Shown here: positions 41,588 through 52,679 of the stretch, piece after piece | How the letters are laid out: every line of letters starts with the position of its first letter | Numbering within the stretch: the stretch's first letter is position 1 | Source of the DNA: Phialophora verrucosa | Lineage: Eukaryota > Ascomycota > Eurotiomycetes > Chaetothyriales > Herpotrichiellaceae | Assembly: GCA_002099365.1 (NCBI GenBank) | Contig: MSED01000014.1 | Location: 1,240,001-1,304,000, forward strand | Reading direction: 5' to 3' | DNA length: 64,000 nucleotides | Translations under genes and position numbers: made by a program | Notes under the pieces: model-generated | Told to the model about the DNA's origin: nothing | Seen by the model: the letters and a program-made list of their open reading frames with translations, nothing else | Databases searched by the model: none

Positions 41588-43389
41588 TCAGTGATCAGTG
41601 ACACCGGTTGGCACCCGGCCTGGCATGTTATGGCGCCACGTGCCATAATTTCCCTGCCGATTATCCTGAGGATCCATTGAATCTGGGTGCCAGTCATGAC
41701 TAAGCGGCAACTGGGACGGCATATGAGCTTGGTGTTGTTGAAGACCATAATCCTTGGGTTCAGTGCTCTGCGGTCTTCCCATTCCGTTCAGAGGTTGATA
41801 GTAGATTTGATGCCCGTTTAACTGATGGTTGCCTAGTTGATGATTGCCTAATTGGTTGCTTAATTGATGGTTTCCCAGTTGATGATTGCCTAGTTGATGG
41901 TTACCCAGCTGAGGCAAGCCGACCTGGTGACTGCCAAAACTAGGCTCCTGGTAAGCGGAACTGTCTACAGCAAACGGTGGCGGTAAGGTACCGGCACCAG
42001 GCGACGCCCATGCTCCAAGGTGCGGAGAGGCTCCTCCGCTGGTTGTGCCGTTGGCTGGCGGCTCCATTGGCTGAGGCGGCCCATATGCTGTCGGATAAGA
42101 TGTGGAGGATCTCTGTTGTGGCGGCGCAGTCGTATAGTTGTGAAGAGGCTGGCTATTCAGCGGGCTTGTCGTCCGGACTGTACTTGGTTTGAAGTCAGCT
42201 CGTAGATGTGCGGGCAGAGGAAGGTGCTGAGGCGGATATCCATAGTCCGAGTTTTGACGTTGCATGCCAGTGACCATGGGTGGGAGCCCAGGATGAGGTG
42301 AAGCCGGCTCCGCTTTTGTGACCTGGAACGGGTCTCCTGGAGGGCTTTCCGAGTGAGACACGTAGTGGGGGGAATCCTGGAGCGTATTGGGTGTCAATGC
42401 CGCGGTAACCTGCGCCTGTGCCTGCTCTAGAGTCATGCCAACGTGATGAGATTGATGTCTCGTCAGAGTTGTTCGCCTTGTGAAGGTTTTTTGGCAGTTC
42501 GCATACTCGCACTTATAGGGACGTCTACCCGAGTGGATTCGCCTGTGCCGCGCGAGGGAGCTCGAGTCGGAAAAGGGCTATATGCTCGTCAGTATCGGTA
42601 TTGAGACATGCAACTCTGTTTTCGGTGTGGACGAGCAAGGGAAAGCACCTGAGAGCGGTGGCTCCGGGTTATGGGAGATGCAGGGGGGAGGTAGCAAGCA
42701 AGAGAGCAAAATCACCTTTGAACAATGACTGCACAGATGTGGCTTCTCTCCCGTATGGACTCTCATATGGACTGTCAGGGCAGATCTCTGGATAAAGGAT
42801 TTGTTACAGGATTCCCAGTCGCAAGCATGAGGCCGAACGCCAGTGTGGATGCGTTCTGCTCCAGTCAACTTATGGTCTCCAAACACCGAGGAATGAACTG
42901 CGTACCATGTCTAGAGAGATCACTTCGCCTCGCGAAGCTCTTTCTGCAGTCGGCAAAGGTACAGGGGTATTGCTTGGCAGCGGGTTGTTTCTTGGGCTGA
43001 GTATGTCCAAAGTTCTCGTCGTTGAACGAGCTCTGACTGTCATGCCTTGCCATGTAGCTATGAGTATAGAGTGGCGGGCCGTGTTGATGAGCCATCATGC
43101 TGTACTGCAAGCCATTGTGCTGTTGAATCGGCTGCTGATGGTTAGGGAATGTCGAACCTTGGCTCATGCCATAGCCTGAGCCTGTGTTCATTTGCAATGT
43201 GTGGTGATATCGTCGAAGTTCGTCGTTTCGAGCAGAGCGCTTTTCGGAATCCAGTACCTCGTTGATATCCATCTCTGCTCTGACCGGTACAGGTGCAGGC
43301 AATGACAGGCCCTGGGCTCGCTGATAGAGAGCCCGGCGCTGAGGTATCGCGAAGCCTGTGAAGCCGGAGCCGAGGCTAGTGGTCTGCAT
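41588..43389 (-). CDS. C2H2 zinc-finger transcription factor
   Basis: A 537-residue protein in three exons (42906-43389, 42716-42855, 41588-42577); introns of 50 and 138 nt fall inside the finger array. Four C2H2 fingers are read: YPCTFADCRKSFARRSDLSRH, then HACDWESCNKSFIQRSALTVH, HLCSHCSKPFSDSSSLARH and YKCEYANCQKTFTRRTTLTRH, linked by TGEKP-like HTGVRP, HTGEKP and HSGRRP. Outside them the protein is Gln/His/Pro/Ser-rich. A pentapeptide repeat, LGNHQ, occupies part of the C-terminal region. The fingers resemble a conserved Pezizomycotina family annotated only as C2H2 finger protein; targets are unknown. A donor at 43618 and acceptor at 43398 suggest a 221-nt intron in the 5' leader. About 4 kb upstream is gene-free, as is common for regulatory genes. 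Confidence 0.9.
41817..41912 (-). repeat. Minisatellite encoding LGNHQ units
   Basis: About six copies of a 15-bp unit in the zinc-finger gene, translating to LGNHQ with one SNQ-type variant and a degenerate NGHQ end. The unit keeps the reading frame. Confidence 0.9.
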
Positions 43390-46300
43390 GGTTGTGCCTA
43401 TCAGTGATAGAACGAAGAAGAAACAGGAACGAAAGGTAGGAGTCGGAAGCGCTGAAGAACACCTTGGTCCGCAAGGGATCAGTGCCAGGTCAGTGCACGT
43501 CAAGGCGCTGTTGCCACATGAGCCCCGTTGCCGTTGGCCCAACCACTATTGTAACGGATGGCCTCGTGCAAAAGCCCATAGCTCAAAACAATTCACAGCA
43601 ATTGGATGTTGAGCTTACCTGAAGCAATGATGGACGTCGAACAAAGGTGCTGAAGGGAAAGGTTTCGAAGGGGTTGAAGTTGAGAAGTGGTGGATGACCG
43701 ACCCGTCAGCGGCAGGAATGTAGGATAACAAAGGGGAAATGCAATTCTGAATCCCCTTGGCAACCACCAATTCTTCACCCGAGACAGTCTTCTCTGGCGC
43801 GAATACTGTCCTCGTTGTTTTGGGTGGTGCAGTACGGTTGGTATCTCGTCTGGAACAAGAATAGGATCGTCTCGGTCTTAGTAAACCGGCAGGTGGACGT
43901 GAAGGTCGAATGAGAAAATACTGATATTTCGCGTTCCCCGACCCTTGCGCCTGGAATGTTGTGTGTTTGGGTCTTGTGTGTGTGTCCTTTCCTGTGCCAG
44001 TTATGCTTGTGTATCGTGCTGGCCTCTCTTTTGTCACTCGATGTCTCTACCTCTCGCTGGTGGGACGCCGTCACGGTCAAAACCTTGGAGCGATTCGTTG
44101 CAGATCCGCGATCCCCAACTGCCTCGATACCCTTCCGTGCCACCAGTACCCAATTCTTCTAGTCCCTCCCGGTGGTTCCCTCTTATGTCGGCGAAGTGGT
44201 ACTGCAGGAATCATTGGCACGTCGATCAGTCCGTTCGGGCGGTGATCGAGGGCCCGGCGAGGACTGTTTGCTCAGCGGTCAGTCTGCCAGGCGAGGGGGT
44301 GACCGTGGCGCTGGTCGCCTGTGCGGGTGCCGCAGATGAGCACAGGGCGAAATGTGCGTCGAGCGTGGACTTCGTCGAGCAAGTCGGGATCAGAAGCATA
44401 GACAGTGGACTGGCTGCATACACGCACGGGGCAGGAGTAGATAAAGGAAAGAATGTTGCCGATGAGATCAGTCAAGACGATCGATATCGATATAAAGCAG
44501 CGCCAGAACCTGCTGGCCTCCTGCGAGAGAAATAGATCTCATTACATGGCATCTCCGCCCACGACAAGCAAGTCGTGGTGGATGGTCCAAAAAGTTATCT
44601 GTTGGAAGTACCGGAGGCGAGCCGGAAGCCTTAGCAGATTTCATTCGCAACCCAAAACGTCAACGGCCCCTTCCAGGCACAGCCAAGCCGCAGCCCACGG
44701 GGCCTAAGTTTGGCTTTCTCGACGCTCCTTCTCCCTCCCTTGTTGCTCCCCAGCCGGTTCAAGCAGATATGACTAAATTCCTACGTATTGACGAAAGCTA
44801 CAGTGCGTGTTCCAGGTAGGTGCCAGGTGCGCAGCTTCGTGCTTTTCCCGCTTGGACCTCCGTGGATGAGTTGGCTCTGAGGTGGAGTTTTTCCACGAAC
44901 AGTGATGCTCCCGACATTCGCTTCTCTCCTGCTACTCCCGTGAAACCTATAGCTCAGCCAGCAGTGAGTGGAAATCCCGCCGCCACTGGACTCGACCACT
45001 TTTGATCTGCCGAAATGCTCTTGTGCAGCAGAGCTGATACAGGAGCCCTACTGGTCCGCGGTGAAGTCAGCTTCATCAAAGGATGAAACCCCCCTGTCCC
45101 TTCCACGCGTGTCAGAATCCTCCACATCCGGTCGGGCTGGAGCTGAGCATGATCTCCTATCTATGCCAAGCTGCAAGACAATTGGAATGGCGCCACGTAC
45201 CATGTGCGTCAAGACCTTCTCGAAAAAGGGCGACCTTCTACGCTTGCCGCCGTACATGTTCACGATTGATGAATGCCTGTGCACGTTGACTTGTGCCACC
45301 ACAGTTTACCTCGACGACCACTCCTCCTAGCGCGGAACCCAATTGCGACGTCTAAGCGGATCTCCAAGCACAACCGTACAGAGGACTTCCGATCAACCCA
45401 GAAAAGGTTCTACACAAGAGATCATCTGGATGATAATCAGCCCGACCCGGTTGAGCACATCAAAAACGACAACCAAATATAGATGCTGTTGGGTCCGCAT
45501 ATCAGTATGGTTGAAGCCCTATGGTAGACTAGCCTCGAATGCGCCGAATCAATCGAAGCTCGCCTTTCGACTGTTGAATCCATACGAAGTCTTGAGACCC
45601 ACGACCCGAAAGTTTACTTGAGCGGGACTAAATGGAGTCAGGCTATCCATCAACGGCTTCTGAGCTGGCCGTACTGAAACCGATTGCGCAACACCACGAC
45701 TCCGATGCCCGCGAACTCTAAGAGAACGGAGTACGTACACTATCAGGTTTTGGCCCTTTCATCGTGTGAACTCTTTCCACCAAGTTTTGTTCCAGAATAC
45801 CCACCCACTCGCGTCATCTCATCCGAAAGCGAACTATGGTTCACCAGCATGTTAACTTTTCACTCCCAGCCTTCGACTAATTATCCGTCCCGCAGCGGGC
45901 AATCTGTATCGCTATCGAAGCAGGAAGACATGGCTAAACTTGCCAAGTCAAGTGACATGCGGAGGGACATCATTTGGTACACAGGTACAAGTACGGAGTA
46001 GGTGCACAAACTTTCAGACCGGGATCTACCACAAGTTCGCCCTAAGCCGAAGTTTATATTTTTTTATGAGCACATTGTAGATTACAAGATCCAAGTCGAA
46101 GTATGGAGTACTCGTACAGAAGAATTCCGCACATGCTCGCAGCTCTCTGGTTGATCAAGGCCATGCATGACTCCGCCATCTTCCCTTGCCTGGGATGCTG
46201 GAGCAGATTCTTCCTCGCGCCTTTGCTTGCGCCTAACGATACTCGTACCCGTAGTAGTCGTACTGAACGATCGCTACTTCGTAAGCTTCGACTCCACGCG

Positions 46301-46485
46301 GCATTCGTAGGTCGCGCAGGGTATGTTCATACTCCATAAGGTTCGGGTATGCGTCAGGGTACTCCGAACGGAGAACTACGTCCTCGTACCCGGGTTTTAT
46401 CCAGGTAGATCTACGTCCCAGCCTCTCAGGGCGGGAAAACGAATCCATCTTCTCATGTATGACCTCTCCAAGTCAAGTCGAATGG

Positions 46486-46522
46486 TCCAGTCCAGCCCAG
46501 CCCAGCCCAGCTCAGCCCAGCC
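46486..46522. repeat. CCAGC pentanucleotide repeat
   Basis: About seven units of CCCAG/TCCAG/CTCAG in non-coding DNA. Confidence 0.85.
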
Positions 46523-46900
46523 GATAAAAGCACCCGACGCATCAAGCGCGAGACCGACTATTATATCATAGGAAACAACTCTCCTCGTACGGGGGCATCG
46601 CACCCAGGACGGGATGGGATGCGTGCCCCCGGTCGAGCGTACACAATACACAATACATATGTATGTACCGCGTACTACTCCGATCTCCGTACTCCGTCCC
46701 AAAGCCAAAATACATGCTATGTACACAAGGTCCATAGCGCAGACGGGACTCGAATTGCACCTTAGAAATACTTTGTTTTGAACTTGTCTCTGAGCCCCTC
46801 TACCCTCTACTATACACAGTGCACTACAGTCTGAGAGTACCCAGGTCACTGTAGTCCGAGGAACCGACTCCATTGCTTCTTCGTCCTACAAAACATGCAT

Positions 46901-46921
46901 ACACACACACACACAGACACA

Positions 46922-46993
<72 letters not shown>
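46901..46993. repeat. CA dinucleotide microsatellite
   Basis: About 93 bases of (AC)n broken by a few AG units. It is read as poly-Cys-Val on the other strand, which is an artefact. Confidence 0.97.
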
Positions 46994-46996
<3 letters not shown>

Positions 46997-47363
46997 AGGT
47001 ACATAGGCACATACATTGCATTGCATCACCATCAGATAAGTAAGACACATGACAGTCCATTTTTCGTTTCGTTGCTCGATACAAAGGCCGTGGTATAGTA
47101 TCCCAAAGGTACAAATGGATTGTATTGCGCCATGCCATGCCCTGATATGCTGCAATCACAAAGCAACACCACATTACAAGATACTTGGGAGTGCCGTGGA
47201 TCTCTGTCGCGCAGTTTGGAAACTTCCCTTGTCGGAGCTGGACGGTCGGTTGCTGGATAATGCATCCATGCATGCCTGCCTGCCTCTTGGGTTTTGTCAT
47301 TCATGCAATGCGCAAGCGACGGTAGACACCATCCCCTATGTTTGACAGCTCTCTGATTTGGGC

Positions 47364-50300
47364 TCACCGCCTAAACAAGGCCTGCACGTCCTCCTTCCTC
47401 CAGTCCATCTCCAGATTTCCATCGTAGACTCTCTCGATAATGACTTTCATGCGATCCCATGCGTGGGCGTATCTGACAATACACTCGTCGAACACTCTCT
47501 CGACAAGTGCCCTCCGGTTTCCGCTCACCTCCCCGTCATCTGCGGCAAAATGCTTCTCGACCCTCTTCCGAAGCAGCTCCACGCCCTTTCGGATTTCCTT
47601 TGCGTCGTGATTTCCGAGGATCTTCTTCGCCGTGCTCTTCGAGTGCGAGGGCATCTTCGCAATGATGGCGACGTTCGAGCCATCGCCCTTGTTCATGAGC
47701 GCTTCAGTCGATTCCAAGAAATCCAGCCACTTGCCCAGCGGGCGTCTTATCACCGCGTCTGTGTACTGCGTCAGGTGAGAAAGTTGATCTCGTCCCGCTT
47801 TTTCAACCCACTCCTCGAGGACCACGTTGCTATGGGTGGACACCGTGTCCGCGAAGAAAGCCATGTTCTCAATAAGCAGGATGTGGTAGTTCAGTGCTTC
47901 TTTATCCTCTGGATCGCCCGAGGACGGAGCATTGGAGTGTGTCTGCCCGACCGAATTTGCCGCAGGGTTATCCTTCGCGATAAAGTTGAGGGATTCCCAC
48001 ATGGCTTTGAGAACCTTGTTGTACGCGTCGTTGACGATAAAGCGCACCTCTAGCGACTCCTGGTGCTCGAATTGCTGGGGGATCATTTCTTCCACCGCCG
48101 CCACAAATTCGGGGAACACGCGCATGAAACTAATCAATCCTTTTCGTTTCTTGACCTTGACTTTCGTCTCCTCGATCGCGCGGATTTGCTCTTCGACGAA
48201 TTTATGGAAGAGACCAGTTATTCGTTCATGAAGCGTCCGCACCGTCCTCGTGATGAATTCCTGGTTGGTTTCTTCGTACTTGGATAGACACTGTTCCAGG
48301 GACACGAGGACGCCGACGCCTTGCAGCGAATCGAGGCGAAAAACCCATTCCATGAGACCTTGCAAAAGGGAAGGCCAGAAAGAGTAGATCCCATCCGTGG
48401 TGTTCTGTACGATCTTGGCCATATTGCGATCTGGGTCGTACGAGAGCTTGGCTTGTAGGTTGGGCAGTTTGCGCTGCTCCGGGGGCTGAGACCTAATCAC
48501 TTCGACAAAGTCATCGGTGGCTTGAGAATTCAAGTGGAAGAAATGCACAATGAAGTTCTGCTCCTCGGAGATCGCAAGAGCTTGCTGTTCGAGGACAGTG
48601 TCGAAGATGGCCCACGCGTCGGGCTTGCCATCCCTCCTGTCACCACCAAATGATTGTCTCAGTGCGCTGCTTTTGACCGTCTTGCGTCCTTTGACTGTAA
48701 GCTTGCGGGCCGCGGTCGAGAGATTGGACTCATCGGCCTTTTCCTTTTCCTGGTGAGTGAACAGAACCTCTTGTTCCTCACCGGTCGGCTGCCTGACAGT
48801 CCTTTTCAGGCTCTCTGCAAAGTCACGGAATTGTTCTTGATAAATGCCGTTAAAGTTGCGCTCGTAGCTGCTGATCAACACCTGCCACTCGTACTGATTG
48901 ACCTCTCGCACGAAAAGCATCATGGCATTGTAGACCCAGAGTTCTTGTCTTGAAGCATTGTATGCCCGCAGGTTCAGTGTGAAGGAAGAGGTTCCAGATG
49001 AGACGCTGGCGCTTGCATTTTCTTCGCTTGTCCTTTGTTCTACGAGCGAGAACATCATCTTCATGTGTTGGTTAATGCGGTTGACAAACATCATGCTTCC
49101 GTCTTTGTATTCGTCCTTCTTTTCACGGACGGCGCGCATCTTGTCAATCTTCGCTTCGGGATCCTTGCCTAGTCCCAGGCGGTTCGCAGTAGAAGCAGCT
49201 CGCTTGAGCTTGTTCTGGCCGAGTTCCGGGTCGATTGTCAGCATTGCGTCGTACAGGAGAGCTAAAGCTCGTTCGATCGCGTTGACACCGTCATAGCTGT
49301 CCATGGGTGCTGATTGCAATGCTCGCAGGTCTGACGGAGATATGGACAGTGTCTTCAACAAGGTGTTCAACGAAGCCTGCAACAACTTTTGGTTGGCCGT
49401 CTGAACTTGCAGACCCTGTCCTTGAGCTTCAATGTACTCAATGTCTTCGTGGAGAGTATCCAATTCATGGGCATACAGTGTCAGGAGCCCATCAAGCTCT
49501 TCGCACTCTGCGATAGCCTTGTCGAACGCTGTAGCAAGTTCAAGGACCTTGCTCTCTTGGTGTTCGACGTGGCCCAGCCAGCCACTAGCTTGAGCTCGCC
49601 CGATTTCCCTGTGGATGTCGGTCTCGTACTTGTCCACGTAGTCGTCGTCTGCAAGCTTCCCTTCCCAGCCAAGTTCTGTCATGAGTTCGTCGAGATCTGC
49701 TCCATCACCATCGGTAAGGCGCGGATCGATGCGGAGTCCGGTACAGTGCTTTTCGACTTCCGCTTCGAGTCTTTGCCGACGCTTTTTCTGAGGCGAGGCT
49801 GAGCGGACTTTCTCAGAGGATTCCACCTTTGTCTCTCCGTTTTCTCCAACGGCCTGGGCAGGAATGGGTGTCGCTGCTGGAGACCCTGTTCCAGGCACGC
49901 TGTCTGTGGTGGCTGTCCGTTCAAGCTGCACTCGCGGAACGGCGTCTTTGGGCGGAAGTTTTGGCGTGAGTTCATCTTTCTCTTTATCAGAGGTGGCCAT
50001 GTCAGGAGTTCCGCTTCGCGCGCTGTCGCCACTCATTCCTCTTTTCATGGGGGCCGGAACCACGCTGGTGACGCCGTCAGGCTCATTGGAGAGCTTGTCC
50101 TGCATTGCTTTCAAGCGCGCACCAGCTCCACCCTGACGAGGCTGAAATGCAGCTGCAGCGAGGGCCGCTTTCCTGAACTGATTGGCGATGTCCTTGCCGG
50201 ATTTCTTCTTGACCATGGGTCCCAGGCCAGGACGGAATTCTTCCTCAACTTTCGGCAGAGCTGGAGACTTAACCGGCTCGGGTGATGTCGCCTGGTTTGT

Positions 50301-51932
50301 AGACGGAAGCGCTTCCGGTTCTGGCGTAGTCACTTGGGCATAAACTGGCACCGGCGGTGATATGGCCACGTTTGTTTCAGATTGCTTTCCTTGGGCTTTG
50401 AGCTCGTCATTTGCAAAATAATCCGGCTTCGGCTGCTGCTCTTCATCTTTTGCGCCGCTTGGAGTCCCTAGTGGTGTCACAAAGGTACTGTTGCTCTGAC
50501 TTGGTGGGCCTGGTTGATCGGGCTTCAAGTCTGCGCGAACTGGTGGCGCCGTTGGCTTCTTCTGCTCCGGGAATAGGTCAAAGTCAAGCGCAGGGAGACT
50601 GGGGAGGGCTGCCGGAAGGCTAGGAGGAGCGTCCGGAGTTCTGCGATCACTCGTTGCGGTGCTCGGCCTCGAGCCGCTATACCGTTCGTTCCGCCCTGTA
50701 TCACCCGGTAAATCTTGACCAGGTGCAGGCCCAGCCCTTCTCGGTGAGAAATCCCGACTGCCGGCCTTCGTGCCTCCAAGACCATTCGGTCTCAGAGGTT
50801 GCGGTTCCAGAGCAGGTTCGGCGCGCTCAAGCGATGATTGAGAAGCCTTCGGACTGACCGAGGGCCGAAGCGGCGCCGGCTGTAGAGTATCCGTCAAAGA
50901 TGGCTTCCGAGCATCTTGTGTAAGACGAGCACCATAAGGTTGGTTGCGGGATTCCTCCGGTGGAGGAACTCTTCGGATCGGTCTGGGTGGGAGGCCCGGC
51001 CCCCTTTCTCGTCCCTCGGCTTGAGACGAAGGGGGTCGTGCTTGTTCTCTCGTGGGTGGACGGTAGTCCTGGCGGTCAAATGCCCGATGCTGTTCTTGCG
51101 ACTCGACGCGAGGGCCATCCCGACTGGGAGGTGTCTGGGCAGCCGCGTATGGAGATTGTGGTCGATTGCTACTGAATGTAGGTACTCCTGGAGGTGGAGC
51201 GAGAGGTTGTTGCGCCAGAGGCGGAGGAGTGGGAGTCGGGACGATGGGAGAGAATGCGGTCTTGGATGTAGGAGTGTTCTGAGCGACGGACACACCAGCA
51301 AGCTGCTGGACTTCTTGGGGAGCAAACCCTATAAGCTCCGGGACCTTCCCACCGGTGTATTTCCGATAGATCTTGATGAGACTGGCAATAAAGAAATCCT
51401 TCTCTTTCGCAGTGGCCGCAGCCCAGAAATATGGCTTGCCGAGGGAGACGGTAAAGCCGGTGTTGGACGCCCACTGCTTCTCCATTTGCTGCTGCGGATT
51501 CGCTGGCACAAGGGAGGAATACGAGATGATGGCGGTCAATTCGTCCAGGTTCCATGTCTTGCCGATGGAGAAGGTGCCGTTCGGATTCTCACGAGCCTTG
51601 TGGACTCTGACCTTGCCGGAGCGGCGGACTGCGACGAGAATGACCCGATGCTTCTTGTTCGGGGGAGGCGAGTCTGGCGGAGGAGGAGAGGATGGGTACG
51701 AGGCGTCTTCGAGGACTCTGACGTGGGTGATATACGACTCCAACTGCATTCCCTCGGGATCTCGTTTGCTGAAGCACGCCTCAATAATGCGCTGCTTCTC
51801 ATCTTCAAACCGCGCAGCGCGGGACTGATTGCTCTCCTGCTGCTCCACTGGCCTGCCATTCTGTCGAGGTTGAGCGCCGTTGGTGAGCGGCGTGACCTGG
51901 CGAGGCCCGCCGTACATGGGTTGCTGATTCAT
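47364..51932 (-). CDS. SEC3: Exocyst complex component Sec3
   Basis: A single-exon 1522-residue protein. Residues ~45-215 form the Sec3 PH-like domain that binds PI(4,5)P2 and Rho GTPases (ESYITHVRVLED, RVILVAVRRSGKVRVHKAR, GKTWNLDELTAI, GKPYFWAAATAKEKDFFIAS). Residues ~220-740 are Pro/Ser-rich and disordered. From ~770 to the end comes the helical exocyst rod (IDPRLTDGDGADLDELMTEL, LYAHELDTLHEDIEYIEAQG, FVNRINQHMKMMFSLVEQR, LRKRVEKHFA). Sec3 marks sites of polarised secretion at the hyphal tip and tethers vesicles with the other exocyst subunits. It lies next to a LIM-RhoGAP gene whose likely target, Cdc42/Rho, recruits Sec3. Length and order match filamentous-fungal Sec3. Confidence 0.96.
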   Translation of the reverse strand: MNQQPMYGGPRQVTPLTNGAQPRQNGRPVEQQESNQSRAARFEDEKQRIIEACFSKRDPEGMQLESYITHVRVLEDASYPSSPPPPDSPPPNKKHRVILVAVRRSGKVRVHKARENPNGTFSIGKTWNLDELTAIISYSSLVPANPQQQMEKQWASNTGFTVSLGKPYFWAAATAKEKDFFIASLIKIYRKYTGGKVPELIGFAPQEVQQLAGVSVAQNTPTSKTAFSPIVPTPTPPPLAQQPLAPPPGVPTFSSNRPQSPYAAAQTPPSRDGPRVESQEQHRAFDRQDYRPPTREQARPPSSQAEGRERGPGLPPRPIRRVPPPEESRNQPYGARLTQDARKPSLTDTLQPAPLRPSVSPKASQSSLERAEPALEPQPLRPNGLGGTKAGSRDFSPRRAGPAPGQDLPGDTGRNERYSGSRPSTATSDRRTPDAPPSLPAALPSLPALDFDLFPEQKKPTAPPVRADLKPDQPGPPSQSNSTFVTPLGTPSGAKDEEQQPKPDYFANDELKAQGKQSETNVAISPPVPVYAQVTTPEPEALPSTNQATSPEPVKSPALPKVEEEFRPGLGPMVKKKSGKDIANQFRKAALAAAAFQPRQGGAGARLKAMQDKLSNEPDGVTSVVPAPMKRGMSGDSARSGTPDMATSDKEKDELTPKLPPKDAVPRVQLERTATTDSVPGTGSPAATPIPAQAVGENGETKVESSEKVRSASPQKKRRQRLEAEVEKHCTGLRIDPRLTDGDGADLDELMTELGWEGKLADDDYVDKYETDIHREIGRAQASGWLGHVEHQESKVLELATAFDKAIAECEELDGLLTLYAHELDTLHEDIEYIEAQGQGLQVQTANQKLLQASLNTLLKTLSISPSDLRALQSAPMDSYDGVNAIERALALLYDAMLTIDPELGQNKLKRAASTANRLGLGKDPEAKIDKMRAVREKKDEYKDGSMMFVNRINQHMKMMFSLVEQRTSEENASASVSSGTSSFTLNLRAYNASRQELWVYNAMMLFVREVNQYEWQVLISSYERNFNGIYQEQFRDFAESLKRTVRQPTGEEQEVLFTHQEKEKADESNLSTAARKLTVKGRKTVKSSALRQSFGGDRRDGKPDAWAIFDTVLEQQALAISEEQNFIVHFFHLNSQATDDFVEVIRSQPPEQRKLPNLQAKLSYDPDRNMAKIVQNTTDGIYSFWPSLLQGLMEWVFRLDSLQGVGVLVSLEQCLSKYEETNQEFITRTVRTLHERITGLFHKFVEEQIRAIEETKVKVKKRKGLISFMRVFPEFVAAVEEMIPQQFEHQESLEVRFIVNDAYNKVLKAMWESLNFIAKDNPAANSVGQTHSNAPSSGDPEDKEALNYHILLIENMAFFADTVSTHSNVVLEEWVEKAGRDQLSHLTQYTDAVIRRPLGKWLDFLESTEALMNKGDGSNVAIIAKMPSHSKSTAKKILGNHDAKEIRKGVELLRKRVEKHFAADDGEVSGNRRALVERVFDECIVRYAHAWDRMKVIIERVYDGNLEMDWRKEDVQALFRR

Positions 51933-52679
51933 CGTGGGGAGCAGGTGAGGACGACAGCATCATCTCCTGGCGGATAACGATAGGGGAGAGGGGGCGCTGA
52001 ATCACTCATGGCAGGACAGCACGCGGAGACAAGGTTTCGGACTCATGACGATGTGCTGTTGTGCGAGGTTTGGACTGCGACCGAAGTGCAGGTCAGGTCT
52101 TCTGTAGGACCCAGATGTGTGGTGCGTGGAGTGTGTAGCGAAAGTGAGCCATGTTGGACTGCGAGCCTAAGGAGCCAGTGGAGCCGCTCGGGCTCGCATC
52201 CTACCGGCCACTTGGTGAAGCTAGGCGTCTCCGCTTATGGGCATCGCAAGACACCGCGGCACCTTGTAAGAGACCAGTATTCAGTCTTCTCCCTTTCTCA
52301 ATTACTGTATCTCCTTTCCAACCATTGTCACTAGATCACCATAGTCTGAAATGTGTGGCCTGGAGTTCTCGGAGTCCTGTCCTCGCTGTCTGACTCCCTA
52401 ATCCTCTGCGGACCATCTGAAAATGACAGATAAAGCGACGCTTCACAAGGGCCCGCCCCAATTCGTTCCAATCCCAGACAGACAATCGCAAATCCTAATG
52501 ATAGTCTGCCGTTAATCTCACAAATTCACTCCCCCAAAGGGACGCCAGGCTGAAATGGCTCGATACACTCCCAAACAAGTGTCGTTGATCATGAATTGAC
52601 GGCCAGAAACCCCTCGCTTCCGCCCGCCATGCAACTCAGCCCAACCCAAAGATTCCTATTCAATGCTCCCGGCCCGTCT
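51933..52679. other. Sec3 promoter / LIM-RhoGAP 3' flank
   Basis: No coding or RNA signal seen. Confidence 0.5.

Larger units (their letters stand above)
43390..47363. other. 4 kb upstream region of the zinc-finger gene / Sec3 3' flank
   Basis: The right end of the leader intron of the zinc-finger gene lies here (43398-43618). Beyond it, open frames such as 43945-44535 (+) and 44968-45330 (+) have no motif and compete with other frames. There is a CA-repeat at 46901-46993, a CCAGC run at 46486-46522, and TACTCGTA/TACGGAGTA-type motifs at 45991-46000, 46108-46117 and 46240-46248. No transposon or RNA gene was recognised. Confidence 0.5.

Noticed and set aside
43945..44535. 196-codon open frame upstream of the zinc-finger gene
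   Set aside because: No motif and it overlaps the probable leader exon of the zinc-finger gene on the other strand.
46886..47155. Cys-Val-rich protein frames
   Set aside because: They are translations of the CA dinucleotide repeat.
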